From Nonomuraea cavernae (GTDB lineage Bacteria; Actinomycetota; Actinomycetes; Streptosporangiales; Streptosporangiaceae), in the NCBI RefSeq assembly GCF_014646355.1, contig NZ_BMNH01000021.1, positions 62,001-126,000 of the forward strand: DNA of 64,000 bases, given 5' to 3'. Within the stretch, counting starts at the first letter, position 1. The number at the start of each line of letters is the position of its first letter. Both the position numbers and the translations under genes were made by a program. This document shows positions 17,434 through 25,032 of this stretch, one piece after another. The notes beneath the pieces were generated by a model, which was given only the letters and a program-made list of their open reading frames with translations, had not been told where the DNA came from and ran no database searches.

Positions 17434-18106
17434 CGGGGACGTTCTTCAGCGCCTCACGCCGGCTCAGCCCCGACAGGCCCTTGGCCCGCACGTAGCGGAC
17501 CACCTCACCCGGGTCGGTCTTGGCGTACTCGCGCAGCGCCCAGCCGATCGCCTTGCGGGCGAAGAAGTCGTTGTCGGACAGGCTCGGCTCGATGCACGCG
17601 TAGAGCAGCGCGGTGTCGGTGCGGGCCTTGAAGCGGTTCTGGCTCAGGATCGCGGTGCGCCGCTTCCACAGGTCGCGGTCGTGCGCCCACTCCAGCAGCA
17701 GCGGCCGCATGGAGTCGGGGAACGCGGTCAGCAGCCCGCCGATCCGATGGGTGGCCAGCTCGTCGACGAGGTCCCACCAGGCGCCCGTGACGATCATCTC
17801 CTCGTACATCGGCACCGTGTAGAGGGTCTGGAACTCGCGGTAGTGGCGGTGGCCGCTCAGCTCCACGGCCGCGTAGCGCTCCTCGCGGTATTCGGCCTCA
17901 CGCCACAGCTCCAGCACCGCCCGGCGCCACTCGGGCGCGGTGGCGAGGCGGTGGCCGGCGAAGACCCGCCTGAGCGCGGCCCGCCGGGGCCCGGCCTGCA
18001 CACCGAGAAAGGGCATCGGGGACTTCATGTACGCCTGCATCGCGGCGGCCTTGCCGGGCTCCGCCGCCTCCCGCAGTGCCAGCCGCACCTTCTCGCCGAG
18101 GCTCAT
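17426..18106 (-). CDS. DNA alkylation repair protein (AlkD-like HEAT-repeat family)
   Basis: A 226-residue all-helical protein. Helical repeats and the motif pattern PFLGVQAGPRRAALRR, WWDLVDELATHRIGGLL, LWKRRTAILSQNRF and DFFARKAIGWALREYAK match the AlkC/AlkD glycosylase family that removes 3- and 7-methyl purines. In this pattern the DLVD aspartate and the Trp/Arg residues after it are the expected active-site residues. ATG 18106 overlaps the stop of the TetR gene by four bases, so the two are co-translated. Confidence 0.85.
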   Translation of the reverse strand: MSLGEKVRLALREAAEPGKAAAMQAYMKSPMPFLGVQAGPRRAALRRVFAGHRLATAPEWRRAVLELWREAEYREERYAAVELSGHRHYREFQTLYTVPMYEEMIVTGAWWDLVDELATHRIGGLLTAFPDSMRPLLLEWAHDRDLWKRRTAILSQNRFKARTDTALLYACIEPSLSDNDFFARKAIGWALREYAKTDPGEVVRYVRAKGLSGLSRREALKNVPVT

Positions 18107-18765
18107 GCCCGCTGGCTGGTCCGCTCGCCGGTGGCGAGGCCGTCGAAGAGCACGGTGATGTAGTGCTCGGCCAGCCCGGTCGTGTTGAGCCGCCCGCCTG
18201 GGCGGAACCAGCGCACCGCGACCCAGATCGTGTCGCGGATCAGCCGGTAGGTCAGCTTGGCGTCGACGTCGGCCCGGAACTGCCCGGCCGCCTGGCCCGC
18301 CTTGATCTGCGCGACCCACATCTGCTCGACCTCGTCCTCGGCCTTGACCAGGTAGTTGAACCGCTCGAACTGCCGCAGGTAGTTCCAGTCGTTCTGCATC
18401 ACGGTGATCGCGGCGCGGTGGGGCTCAAGGGTGCCGAAGCCGATGCGTACCATCTCCGACAGCACGGTGCGCGGGTCGGAGCCCGACTCGAGCGCGGTGC
18501 GGTAGCGGGCGATGAGATCATCGAGGAAGGTCGACAGCACCTCGTCCACGATCGACTCCTTGGAGTCGAAGTGGTGGTAGAGGCTTCCGGACAGAATGCC
18601 GGCCTCGTCGGCGATGTTGCGCACGGTCGTGGCCTGGAAGCCCTTACGGGCGAAGAGCTCCGCGGCCAGCTTGACGAGGTGGTCACGCCGCTCGGAGGCC
18701 GGCCCCGTGGAGCTCGCGCGCCGGCGCTTCGTGGTGGCGGAGCCGGAGTTCTTTCGCGTGGTCAC
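18103..18765 (-). CDS. TetR-family regulator, KstR2-like
   Basis: A 220-residue protein. The HTH (TTVRNIADEAGILSGSLYHH followed by FDSKE) and the C-terminal part (LIRDTIWVAVRWFRPGG) closely follow KstR2, the mycobacterial repressor of late cholesterol-ring degradation that senses a CoA thioester. The start is GTG 18765; CATAAT lies six bases before it, so the transcript is probably leaderless. Two KstR2-like operators lie just upstream. Its downstream partner is the AlkD-like gene; no steroid genes are in this window. Confidence 0.85.
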   Translation of the reverse strand: MTTRKNSGSATTKRRRASSTGPASERRDHLVKLAAELFARKGFQATTVRNIADEAGILSGSLYHHFDSKESIVDEVLSTFLDDLIARYRTALESGSDPRTVLSEMVRIGFGTLEPHRAAITVMQNDWNYLRQFERFNYLVKAEDEVEQMWVAQIKAGQAAGQFRADVDAKLTYRLIRDTIWVAVRWFRPGGRLNTTGLAEHYITVLFDGLATGERTSQRA

Positions 18766-18785
18766 GTTCCCATTATGAGCCCTCG

Positions 18786-18799
18786 GACAATCGCTTGTT
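18786..18799. promoter_or_regulatory. KstR2-like operator, imperfect copy
   Basis: GACAATCGCTTGTT matches the KstR2 consensus AnCAAGnnCTTGnT with two mismatches in the left half. It covers the -35 zone of the TetR promoter (-10 CATAAT at 18772-18777 on the minus strand), so autorepression is likely. Confidence 0.55.
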
Positions 18800-18837
18800 C
18801 ACCGAAGTGTTCCAGCTCACCCGGTGTTCCGGGCTCT

Positions 18838-18851
18838 ACCAAGCGCTTGCT
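18838..18851. promoter_or_regulatory. KstR2-like operator, perfect copy
   Basis: ACCAAGCGCTTGCT fits the published KstR2 consensus AnCAAGnnCTTGnT at every defined position. It lies between the TetR gene and the GH3 gene, 71 bp before the GH3 ATG, so it could act on either. Confidence 0.65.
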
Positions 18852-18890
18852 GAACGGGTACGCGCGAGCCGGAGGGGCCGGGCCCTAGCA

Positions 18891-18909
18891 AATAGGAAAC
18901 TTTACTATT
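18891..18909. promoter_or_regulatory. 19-bp AT-rich palindrome ahead of the glycosidase gene
   Basis: AATAGGAAACTTTACTATT is a near-perfect palindrome (one mismatched pair) in otherwise GC-rich DNA, ending 12 bp before ATG 18922. It looks like the operator of a sugar-responsive repressor acting at the promoter or transcript start. The regulator is not identified. Confidence 0.55.
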
Positions 18910-18921
18910 AGATTGCGAGGC

Positions 18922-20418
18922 ATGCCCACGAGCGGTGACCTCCTTCGCCTGGCCGACGCCGTGCTCCTCCCCGGCTTCGAGGGGACGACGCCTCCCGACT
19001 GGCTCCGCCGACGGCTCGGCGACGGGCTGGCTGGCGTCGTCCTGTTCTCCCGCAACATCACCGGCCCCGCCCAGGTGGCGGACCTGACGGCCGAGCTCCG
19101 GGCGGAGAACCCCGGCGCCCTGATCGGCACCGACGAGGAGACGGGCGAGGTGACCAGGCTGGAGGTGGCCACCGGCAGCAGCCGCCCCGGCGGCCACGCC
19201 CTCGGCGTCGTGGACGACGTGGCGCTGACCGAGGCGCTCGCCAGGGACCTGGGCGACGAGCTCGCCGCGGCCGGGATCACCATCGACTTCGCCCCTTCCG
19301 CCGACGTGAACTCCAATCCGGACAACCCCGTCATCGGCCTGCGCGCCTTCGGCGCCGACCCGGCGCTCGTCGCCCGGCACACCAGGGCCTTCGTCCGCGG
19401 CCTCCAGTCGGCCGGCGTGGCCGCCTGCGCCAAGCACTTCCCCGGCCACGGCGACACCTCGGTCGACTCCCACCACGGCGTCCCGGTCGTCTCCACCGGC
19501 GGGATCGAGGACGCGCTGCACCCGTTCCGGGAGGCGATCAGGGAAGGCGTCAGAGCGATCATGACCGGCCACCTGCTGGTGCCCGCGTACGACGCCGGAC
19601 TGCCCGCCACGCTCAGCCCCAAGGTGCTCACCGGCCTGCTCCGTGAGGAACTCGGCTTCGACGGTGTGATCGTCACCGACGGGATCGAGATGGCGGCGGT
19701 CTCGGGCCGTCACGGCATCGGCGGCGCGTCCGCCCGCGCCATCGCCGCCGGGGCCGACGCCGTCTGCGTCGGCGGAGAGCGCGCCGGCGAGACGACCGCG
19801 GCCGAGGTGCGCGACGCGATCGCCGCCGCCGTCACCCAGGGGCTGCTGCCCGAGGAGCGTCTGGCCGACGCCGCTCGCAGGGTCCGCGAGCTGGCCGCCT
19901 GGACCACCTCCTCGGGCGGCTCGGGCGGCCCGGGCGGCGTCGCCGCCCGGGACGGCCGTCTCGGGCTCGCCGCCGCCCGCCGGGCGATCAGGGTCACCCG
20001 CAGGTCGACGGCCGCCGTGCTGCCGTTCGCCGGCCCGGCGCAGGTGATCGAGCTGGCCCCCGAGATGAACCTGGCCATCGACAGGCGCACCCCGTGGGGT
20101 GTGGGGGAGCCGCTCCGGCGGCTGCTGCCCGGCACCCGCGTCGCCAGGCTCACCGCGGGCCAGGCGACGGGCGCCGAGATCGAGCGGCTGATCGGCGAGG
20201 CCGCCGGCCGCCCGCTGGCGATCGCGGTCCGCGACGCGCACCGCCACCGGTGGCAGACCGAGGCGCTGCGCCACCTGCTCAGCGCCCGCCCGGACGCCGT
20301 GGTGGTCGAGATGGGCCTGCCCGAGCGCTCCGACCTGGGCGCCGTGCACATCGCCACCTACGGCTCCGCCCCCGTCTGCGGCCTGGCCGCGGCGGAGGTG
20401 ATCACCGGTAGCCTCTGA
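18922..20418 (+). CDS. Glycoside hydrolase family 3, NagZ-like beta-N-acetylhexosaminidase
   Basis: A 498-residue protein without signal peptide, so intracellular. The GH3 barrel occupies about residues 5-330. KHFPGHGDTSVDSHHGVP contains the flexible loop with the Asp-His pair typical of NagZ, and VIVTDGIEMAA holds the nucleophile Asp. A C-terminal domain of about 150 residues follows a Gly/Ser linker. It would release N-acetylglucosamine from imported chito- or muro-oligosaccharides, which fits the NgcEFG module 5 kb away. ATG 18922 is preferred to the TTG at 18913. Confidence 0.9.
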   Translation: MPTSGDLLRLADAVLLPGFEGTTPPDWLRRRLGDGLAGVVLFSRNITGPAQVADLTAELRAENPGALIGTDEETGEVTRLEVATGSSRPGGHALGVVDDVALTEALARDLGDELAAAGITIDFAPSADVNSNPDNPVIGLRAFGADPALVARHTRAFVRGLQSAGVAACAKHFPGHGDTSVDSHHGVPVVSTGGIEDALHPFREAIREGVRAIMTGHLLVPAYDAGLPATLSPKVLTGLLREELGFDGVIVTDGIEMAAVSGRHGIGGASARAIAAGADAVCVGGERAGETTAAEVRDAIAAAVTQGLLPEERLADAARRVRELAAWTTSSGGSGGPGGVAARDGRLGLAAARRAIRVTRRSTAAVLPFAGPAQVIELAPEMNLAIDRRTPWGVGEPLRRLLPGTRVARLTAGQATGAEIERLIGEAAGRPLAIAVRDAHRHRWQTEALRHLLSARPDAVVVEMGLPERSDLGAVHIATYGSAPVCGLAAAEVITGSL

Positions 20419-20422
20419 CACC

Positions 20423-21094
20423 GTGAACTTCGACGGCGAAGACCTCTCCCACACCTCTCTGACCGATCGGCTGGAGCCGGACGAGACCCACACCTTCCGC
20501 TCCTGCGACCTCACCGAGACCGACCTGTGGGGCGCCTCGCTGGCCGGCGCGCGCTTCGAGTCGTGCGTGCTGGAGCGGACCGACTTCCGCAAGGCGGACC
20601 TCGACGGCGCCTCCTTTTCGGGCGGCGGCGGGACGGGGATCAGGTTCGTCGACGCCGACCTCGTCGACGTGACGTTCACCGACGTCGACCTGTCCGCCGC
20701 GCACTTCGGCGGGGCGCTGCTGACCGACGCCTCCTTCACCGGCTGCCGGCTGATCGGCGCGTCGCTCACCGGCTCCCGGGGCACCGGCTTCAGGGTCAGC
20801 GGCTCCAACCTGACCCTGGCCAACCTCGGCGGCTGCTCGCTGCGGGGCGAGCTCATCGAGGGCGTCCGCTTCGACGACGCCGACCTGGCGGGGTGCGACT
20901 TCACCGGGGCCACGTTCAGCGACTCCCGGCTGCGTGGCGCCAGGCTGCTGAAGACCGTCTTCGCCAAGGCCGACCTGCGCGGCGCCGACCTCGGCGACTG
21001 TGACGACGACCGCGTCCGGGCCCTCGCGGGCGCCACGATCAACCACGCCCAGGCCGCCGCCATCCTCGCCGCCCGCGGCATCAACGTGATCTGA
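20423..21094 (+). CDS. Pentapeptide-repeat protein
   Basis: A 223-residue protein starting at GTG 20423, 4 bp after the glycosidase stop. It consists mainly of A(D/N)LXX-type pentapeptides (CDLTETDLWGASLAGARF; KADLRGADLGDC) that form a right-handed quadrilateral beta-helix. Such proteins include DNA mimics that protect gyrase, but most have no known role. It is probably cotranscribed with the GH3 gene. The DNA of its last codons is copied in the repeat tract behind it. Confidence 0.9.
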   Translation: MNFDGEDLSHTSLTDRLEPDETHTFRSCDLTETDLWGASLAGARFESCVLERTDFRKADLDGASFSGGGGTGIRFVDADLVDVTFTDVDLSAAHFGGALLTDASFTGCRLIGASLTGSRGTGFRVSGSNLTLANLGGCSLRGELIEGVRFDDADLAGCDFTGATFSDSRLRGARLLKTVFAKADLRGADLGDCDDDRVRALAGATINHAQAAAILAARGINVI

Positions 21095-21254
21095 GCCCTG
21101 ACCGGGGCATCAACGTGATCTGAGCCTGACCGGGGCATCAACGGGGCCCGAGCCCTGACCGGGACCGTCAACGTGTTCTGAGCCCTGACCGGGGCTGTCA
21201 ACGTGTTCTGAGCCCTGACCGGGGCCGTCAGTGTGGTCCGAGCGCTGGCCGGGG
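21077..21254. repeat. Six imperfect tandem repeats of about 29 bp
   Basis: Six head-to-tail units of 28-30 bp start at about 21077, 21106, 21134, 21163, 21193 and 21223, with core GGCATCAACGTGATCTGAG followed by CCCTGACCGG. The first unit includes the last codons and stop of the pentapeptide gene, so the tract looks like expansion of the gene end. Several units can pair AGCCC with GGGCT and may form short hairpins. Confidence 0.85.
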
Positions 21255-21267
21255 CGCCGCTCCGGGG

Positions 21268-21930
21268 TCAGCGCAGAGCGGAACGGGCCGTGGGGGCGAG
21301 GCGCAGGCGCTGGGGGGCGGCGGTCAGCCGGCCCTCCAGCATGGGCAGCGGCACGTCACGCTCGTCCTCGGGGCGGTCGAAACGGGCGAACCACACAAAG
21401 ACATTCTCGCCGGTGCGCACCGGCAGGGCGGGGAAGGTGTTGGCCGCGTGCTCGCTCTCCAGGCAGGCGACCGGGGGCACCCCGGCCTCGGCCAGCACGG
21501 GCCGGACATGGCCAGCGAAGAAGGCGGAGAAGCCCTCGCCGACGTGGTAGATCGTGGCCACGTAGTGTGCGGGCGGCAGGGCGGTGGCGCCGATGGGCGG
21601 CCGGTCGGCGGCCGGGAACGGGTCGGCGGACCCGGCCGGGGGACGCAGGAGCAGGACGTTGTCAGAGTCGATCATGGTGTCGTTCGCCGCGTCGCGGTTC
21701 GCCTTCCAGACCGGGCCGCCGTAGAAGGTGGCGAGGGCCAACCGCCGAGCCTCCATATCCGGAAATTTCCGTATCCAGGAGAACATGTCCGGTGCATCCA
21801 GGTCGCGGAACTGGGCCACCACCCCCATGCCCGCTTCTTCCTGAGACTCGACGAACTCCCTCTCGAACAGCTCGATCAGGGTCTCGCGTCGTCCGGGCCG
21901 CAACGTGTACTGGCGTAGCTCGTAGATCAC
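21268..21930 (-). CDS. NIPSNAP-family protein
   Basis: A 220-residue protein with two dimeric alpha-beta-barrel halves. It begins VIYELRQYTLRPGRRETLIE, the usual NIPSNAP opening, and the second half starts near ALPPAHYVATIYHVG. GTG 21930 is chosen because it opens the first strand; the frame runs on upstream without family similarity. No catalytic residues are evident. It runs toward the repeat tract, convergent with the pentapeptide gene. Confidence 0.8.
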   Translation of the reverse strand: MIYELRQYTLRPGRRETLIELFEREFVESQEEAGMGVVAQFRDLDAPDMFSWIRKFPDMEARRLALATFYGGPVWKANRDAANDTMIDSDNVLLLRPPAGSADPFPAADRPPIGATALPPAHYVATIYHVGEGFSAFFAGHVRPVLAEAGVPPVACLESEHAANTFPALPVRTGENVFVWFARFDRPEDERDVPLPMLEGRLTAAPQRLRLAPTARSALR

Positions 21931-22184
21931 GCGCCCGACCCTAGGAGTGTTCCGCTGACATCCTCTGTCAGCGTCCACCCGACCGAACAATGTTTTGGTA
22001 ACGTATCGTGATCGAACGTCAACGCCTGGCTATAGGATCGCCATGGCCTTGATGCATGGATCAACTCATGGTCAAGGTTGTCGTGGATGCGAGCGAAGGG
22101 GCTGACGTGGTCGGCAGGTCGCGGATCCGGTGCAGGGGCCAGGCCCGGCACGGCTCGATTCGCGCCGCGGCTACCATCACCCGG

Positions 22185-23000
22185 ATGGCTATCTGTGCAT
22201 ATGTGACATTCGACGACCGTGACGCCCATGATGACGAGCGTGAGCCGGCCCTGGCCGCCTGGCGGGAGGCGGGCCTCGACGGCCGTGCCGAGCGCTGGGA
22301 CGACCCCACGGTCGACTGGAGCGCGTACGACGCCGTGGTGGTGCGTTCGGTCTGGGACTATCTCGATCGCCGGTCCGACTTCCTGGCCTGGGCGCGCCGG
22401 GTGGAGAGCCGGGTCCCGCTGCTCAACCCGGCCTCGGTCCTCGAGTCCAACACCGACAAGACCTACCTGCGCGACCTGGGCGTGCCGATCGTGCCCACCC
22501 ACTGGTCGGCCGAGCGCCTGCCGGCCTGGCGCGAATACGTGGTCAAGCCCGCGATCTCGGCGGGCGCCCGCGACACGATCAGGACCACCGACCGGGCCAG
22601 GGCCGAGGCCCACGCCGCCCTGCTCCAGGCCGGCGGCCGCACCCCCATGGTTCAGCCCTACCTCGACATGGTCGAGTCCGAGGGCGAGACCTCGCTCCTC
22701 TACTTCAACCGCCGGTTCAGTCACGCGGTCCGGCGCACTCCGATGCTGTCACCGGGGAGATCAGGCGCGGACCACGTCAGGGCGGAGCCGCGCACCCCAG
22801 CACCGGACCAGGTCGAGCTCGCCGAGAAGGTGCTTGCCGCCATCCCCCAAGCCCTTCTGTACGCGCGGATCGACCTGGTCCGGCTTCCCGACGGCAGCCC
22901 CGTGGTGATCGAGGTGGAGCTGACCGAGCCCTACCTGTTCCTGCGCTACGAGCCCAGCGCCCCGGCCAACCTCGCGAGGGCGCTGCGCGAGCTGATCTGA
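22185..23000 (+). CDS. ATP-grasp ligase-like protein
   Basis: A 271-residue protein resembling small ATP-grasp proteins of the RimK/cycloserine-DcsG type. Visible are SNTDKTYLRDLGVPIVPT, the Lys in YVVKPAISAGARDT, and the metal site with IEVELTEPYLFL (Glu residues) after LYARIDLVRLPDG. It would join a carboxylate to an amine with ATP; the substrates are unknown. ATG 22185 has TACCAT seven bases upstream, consistent with a leaderless transcript. The frame is open to 22056 but that part is not family-like. Confidence 0.8.
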   Translation: MAICAYVTFDDRDAHDDEREPALAAWREAGLDGRAERWDDPTVDWSAYDAVVVRSVWDYLDRRSDFLAWARRVESRVPLLNPASVLESNTDKTYLRDLGVPIVPTHWSAERLPAWREYVVKPAISAGARDTIRTTDRARAEAHAALLQAGGRTPMVQPYLDMVESEGETSLLYFNRRFSHAVRRTPMLSPGRSGADHVRAEPRTPAPDQVELAEKVLAAIPQALLYARIDLVRLPDGSPVVIEVELTEPYLFLRYEPSAPANLARALRELI

Positions 23001-23016
23001 GCGTCGGCCACGTCCG

Positions 23017-23763
23017 TCAGCAGGAGATGCCGCCGTCCACCGGGATGATCGTGCCGGTGAGGTAGGCCCCGGCCCGCGAGGAGAGGAAGATCGCCGCCCC
23101 GGCCATGTCGTCGGGGCGGCCGATGCGGCCGAGTGGCACGCTCGACGAGACGAGGTCGCGGGTCGCCGGGTCGTCCAGCGCGAAGGCCATCATCTTCGAC
23201 GGGAACGGCCCGGGCGCGATCGCGTTGACCGTGATGTGCTCCGGCGCGAGCTGCCTGGCCAGATGCCGGGTCAGCATGTGCACGCCCGACTTGGCGGCCG
23301 AGTAGGCGTAGTTCTCCATCGACGGCACCCTGATGCCGTCGATGGAGCCCACGTTGACCACCCGCGCCGGGTCGTCGGCGCTCGCGGCGGCCCGCAGCTG
23401 CGGCAGGAACTTCTGGGTGAGGTAGAAGACGCCCTTGACGTTGATGTTCCAGAGCTTGTCGAAGGCGTGCTCGGGATATTCCTCCAGCGGCGCGCCCCAG
23501 GTGGCGCCCGCGTTGTTGACCAGCACGTGCAGGGGGCCGTCCACCGCCGCGACGAGCGCTGCCACGCCCTCGGGCGTGGACAGGTCGGCGGGCACGCCGA
23601 CGCAGCCGAGCTCGGCGGCGGTCTTCTCGACCTCGGGCGTCTTGCGCGCGGAGATGTAGACGGTCGCGCCGGCCTCGACGAACCCGGCCGCGATCATGCG
23701 TCCGATGCCCCGGGATCCACCGGTGACGACGACGGTCTTGCCTTCCACCGAGAACAGAGTCAT
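23017..23763 (-). CDS. Short-chain dehydrogenase/reductase (SDR)
   Basis: A 248-residue classical SDR. The cofactor loop is TGGSRGIGRMI with an Arg after the second strand (ISARKTPE) that favours NADP(H); NNAG, the catalytic Ser in NVGSIDGIR and Tyr-Lys in YSAAK follow. The substrate is unknown; the family includes gluconate and 3-oxoacyl reductases. The start could also be ATG 23775. A palindrome lies directly upstream. It is downstream of the ATP-grasp-like gene on the same strand. Confidence 0.9.
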   Translation of the reverse strand: MTLFSVEGKTVVVTGGSRGIGRMIAAGFVEAGATVYISARKTPEVEKTAAELGCVGVPADLSTPEGVAALVAAVDGPLHVLVNNAGATWGAPLEEYPEHAFDKLWNINVKGVFYLTQKFLPQLRAAASADDPARVVNVGSIDGIRVPSMENYAYSAAKSGVHMLTRHLARQLAPEHITVNAIAPGPFPSKMMAFALDDPATRDLVSSSVPLGRIGRPDDMAGAAIFLSSRAGAYLTGTIIPVDGGISC

Positions 23764-23780
23764 GTTCTGGAGCATGCCAT

Positions 23781-23794
23781 ACCGACTGGTCGGT
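23781..23794. promoter_or_regulatory. TetR-type palindrome upstream of the SDR gene
   Basis: ACCGAC-TG-GTCGGT, six-base perfect arms, lies 18 bp before the SDR start and 3 bp from the stop of the neighbouring gene. This is a common operator form for TetR-family repressors. It suggests that the SDR gene has its own regulated promoter. Confidence 0.55.
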
Positions 23795-23796
23795 CG

Positions 23797-24999
23797 CTAG
23801 CCGGAATCCTTCACCCACAGACCCAGCAGCCCGCGGAAGTGCGCCACGAACCTATCCCGCTCGGCGGCGGGATAGGTGGCCGTCACGGTGTCGACCAGGA
23901 GCCGGTCGAAGTCGGGCCCGGCCACCCAGTCAAGCACGATCTCGTCGAGGTGCCGCAGCCGGCTCTCGCAGAAGTCGTGGTAGCGGTCGGTCTCGAAGTA
24001 GGCGTCGGCCAGCCGCCGGTAGGCCGCGAGCCGCTCCTCGTACGAGCCGGTCACCGCGAAGTACTCGCGGGTGTCCAGATCGAGCCGGGGCCTGCGCCCG
24101 GTGCCCACGCAGAACACGCTCCACCGCACCAACGCCTTGATCGCCCACGGGAAGTAGTAGTGCAGACTGGTCAGCGCCACGTCCGGGCAGGCGTTGGCGT
24201 AGTCGATCGGGTGCACGTCGGCGCCCTTGACCAGCGTCTCGCACGAGTTGAACTCCCACCGGAAGAACGCGTTCACCAGCCGGCCGATGGTGACCACCTC
24301 CTCACCCAGGGCGGGTGACAGGAACTCGTGGTCCACCGCGTACCTGGCGTGCATCGGCTCGTCCGGCCGGAACCTCATCACCATCGTCTCCGCCCCGATC
24401 GACAGGGACCGGGCGAACACGTCGTACCCCTCGACGGCCTTCTGCAGATGCATGAGCATCTCGCCGCTCTGGTCGTAGGCCCGGTGCAGCTCGGCCCGGT
24501 CCCGCACCAGCGACACGCCCCGCCACGCCCCGCCGTCGTACGGCTTCATGAAGAGGGGGTAGCCGATCCGGTCGGCGACCTCGTCGAGATCGAACGGGCG
24601 GTTGTAGCGGGCCGCCGTGTAGGCGTACCGCGTGTTGTCGGGCGGATTCTTGTACGGCACCAGCACCGTGTCGGGGACCTTGAGCCCGAGCCGCATCATC
24701 GCGCAGTAGGCGGCTTGCTTCTCCATCGACTGGAAGGTGAACGGGCTGTTCAGCAGGTAGACGTCGTCCATCATGGCGATCTTCTTGAGCCACTCGCGCG
24801 GGTGGTAGTACCAGTAGGCCAGCCGGTCGATCACCAGATCGTGACGCGGGGAGTCACGCAGGTCGAACGGCTCGATCGTGATGCGCTCCACGTCGAACTC
24901 GCCCACGCCCTTGACCGGCCCGAGCCGTCGCAACACGGTCTCGAACGCCGCCGGCCAGTCCTGCTCCGTGCCCAGGAGTAACCCGACCAGATGCCTCAC
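23797..24999 (-). CDS. ATP-grasp-domain protein paired with DUF2252
   Basis: A 400-residue protein. SMEKQAAYCAMMRLGLKVPD, then YPLFMKPYDGGAWRGVSLV (ATP-binding Lys and Gly loop) and a metal-site region around DVHPIDYANACPDVAL suggest an ATP-grasp ligase. GTG 24999 is chosen because GGAGGAG lies five bases upstream; GTG 25014 precedes that ribosome site. It follows the DUF2252 gene by 33 bp. The substrate is unknown; the pairing suggests one pathway using two nucleotide-dependent enzymes. Confidence 0.75.
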   Translation of the reverse strand: MRHLVGLLLGTEQDWPAAFETVLRRLGPVKGVGEFDVERITIEPFDLRDSPRHDLVIDRLAYWYYHPREWLKKIAMMDDVYLLNSPFTFQSMEKQAAYCAMMRLGLKVPDTVLVPYKNPPDNTRYAYTAARYNRPFDLDEVADRIGYPLFMKPYDGGAWRGVSLVRDRAELHRAYDQSGEMLMHLQKAVEGYDVFARSLSIGAETMVMRFRPDEPMHARYAVDHEFLSPALGEEVVTIGRLVNAFFRWEFNSCETLVKGADVHPIDYANACPDVALTSLHYYFPWAIKALVRWSVFCVGTGRRPRLDLDTREYFAVTGSYEERLAAYRRLADAYFETDRYHDFCESRLRHLDEIVLDWVAGPDFDRLLVDTVTATYPAAERDRFVAHFRGLLGLWVKDSG

Positions 25000-25032
25000 G
25001 ATGGCTCCTCCCACGCCCGAACGCGCCGGCCG

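Noticed and set aside
21077..21254. CRISPR array
   Set aside because: Units are head-to-tail without spacers and there are no cas genes.
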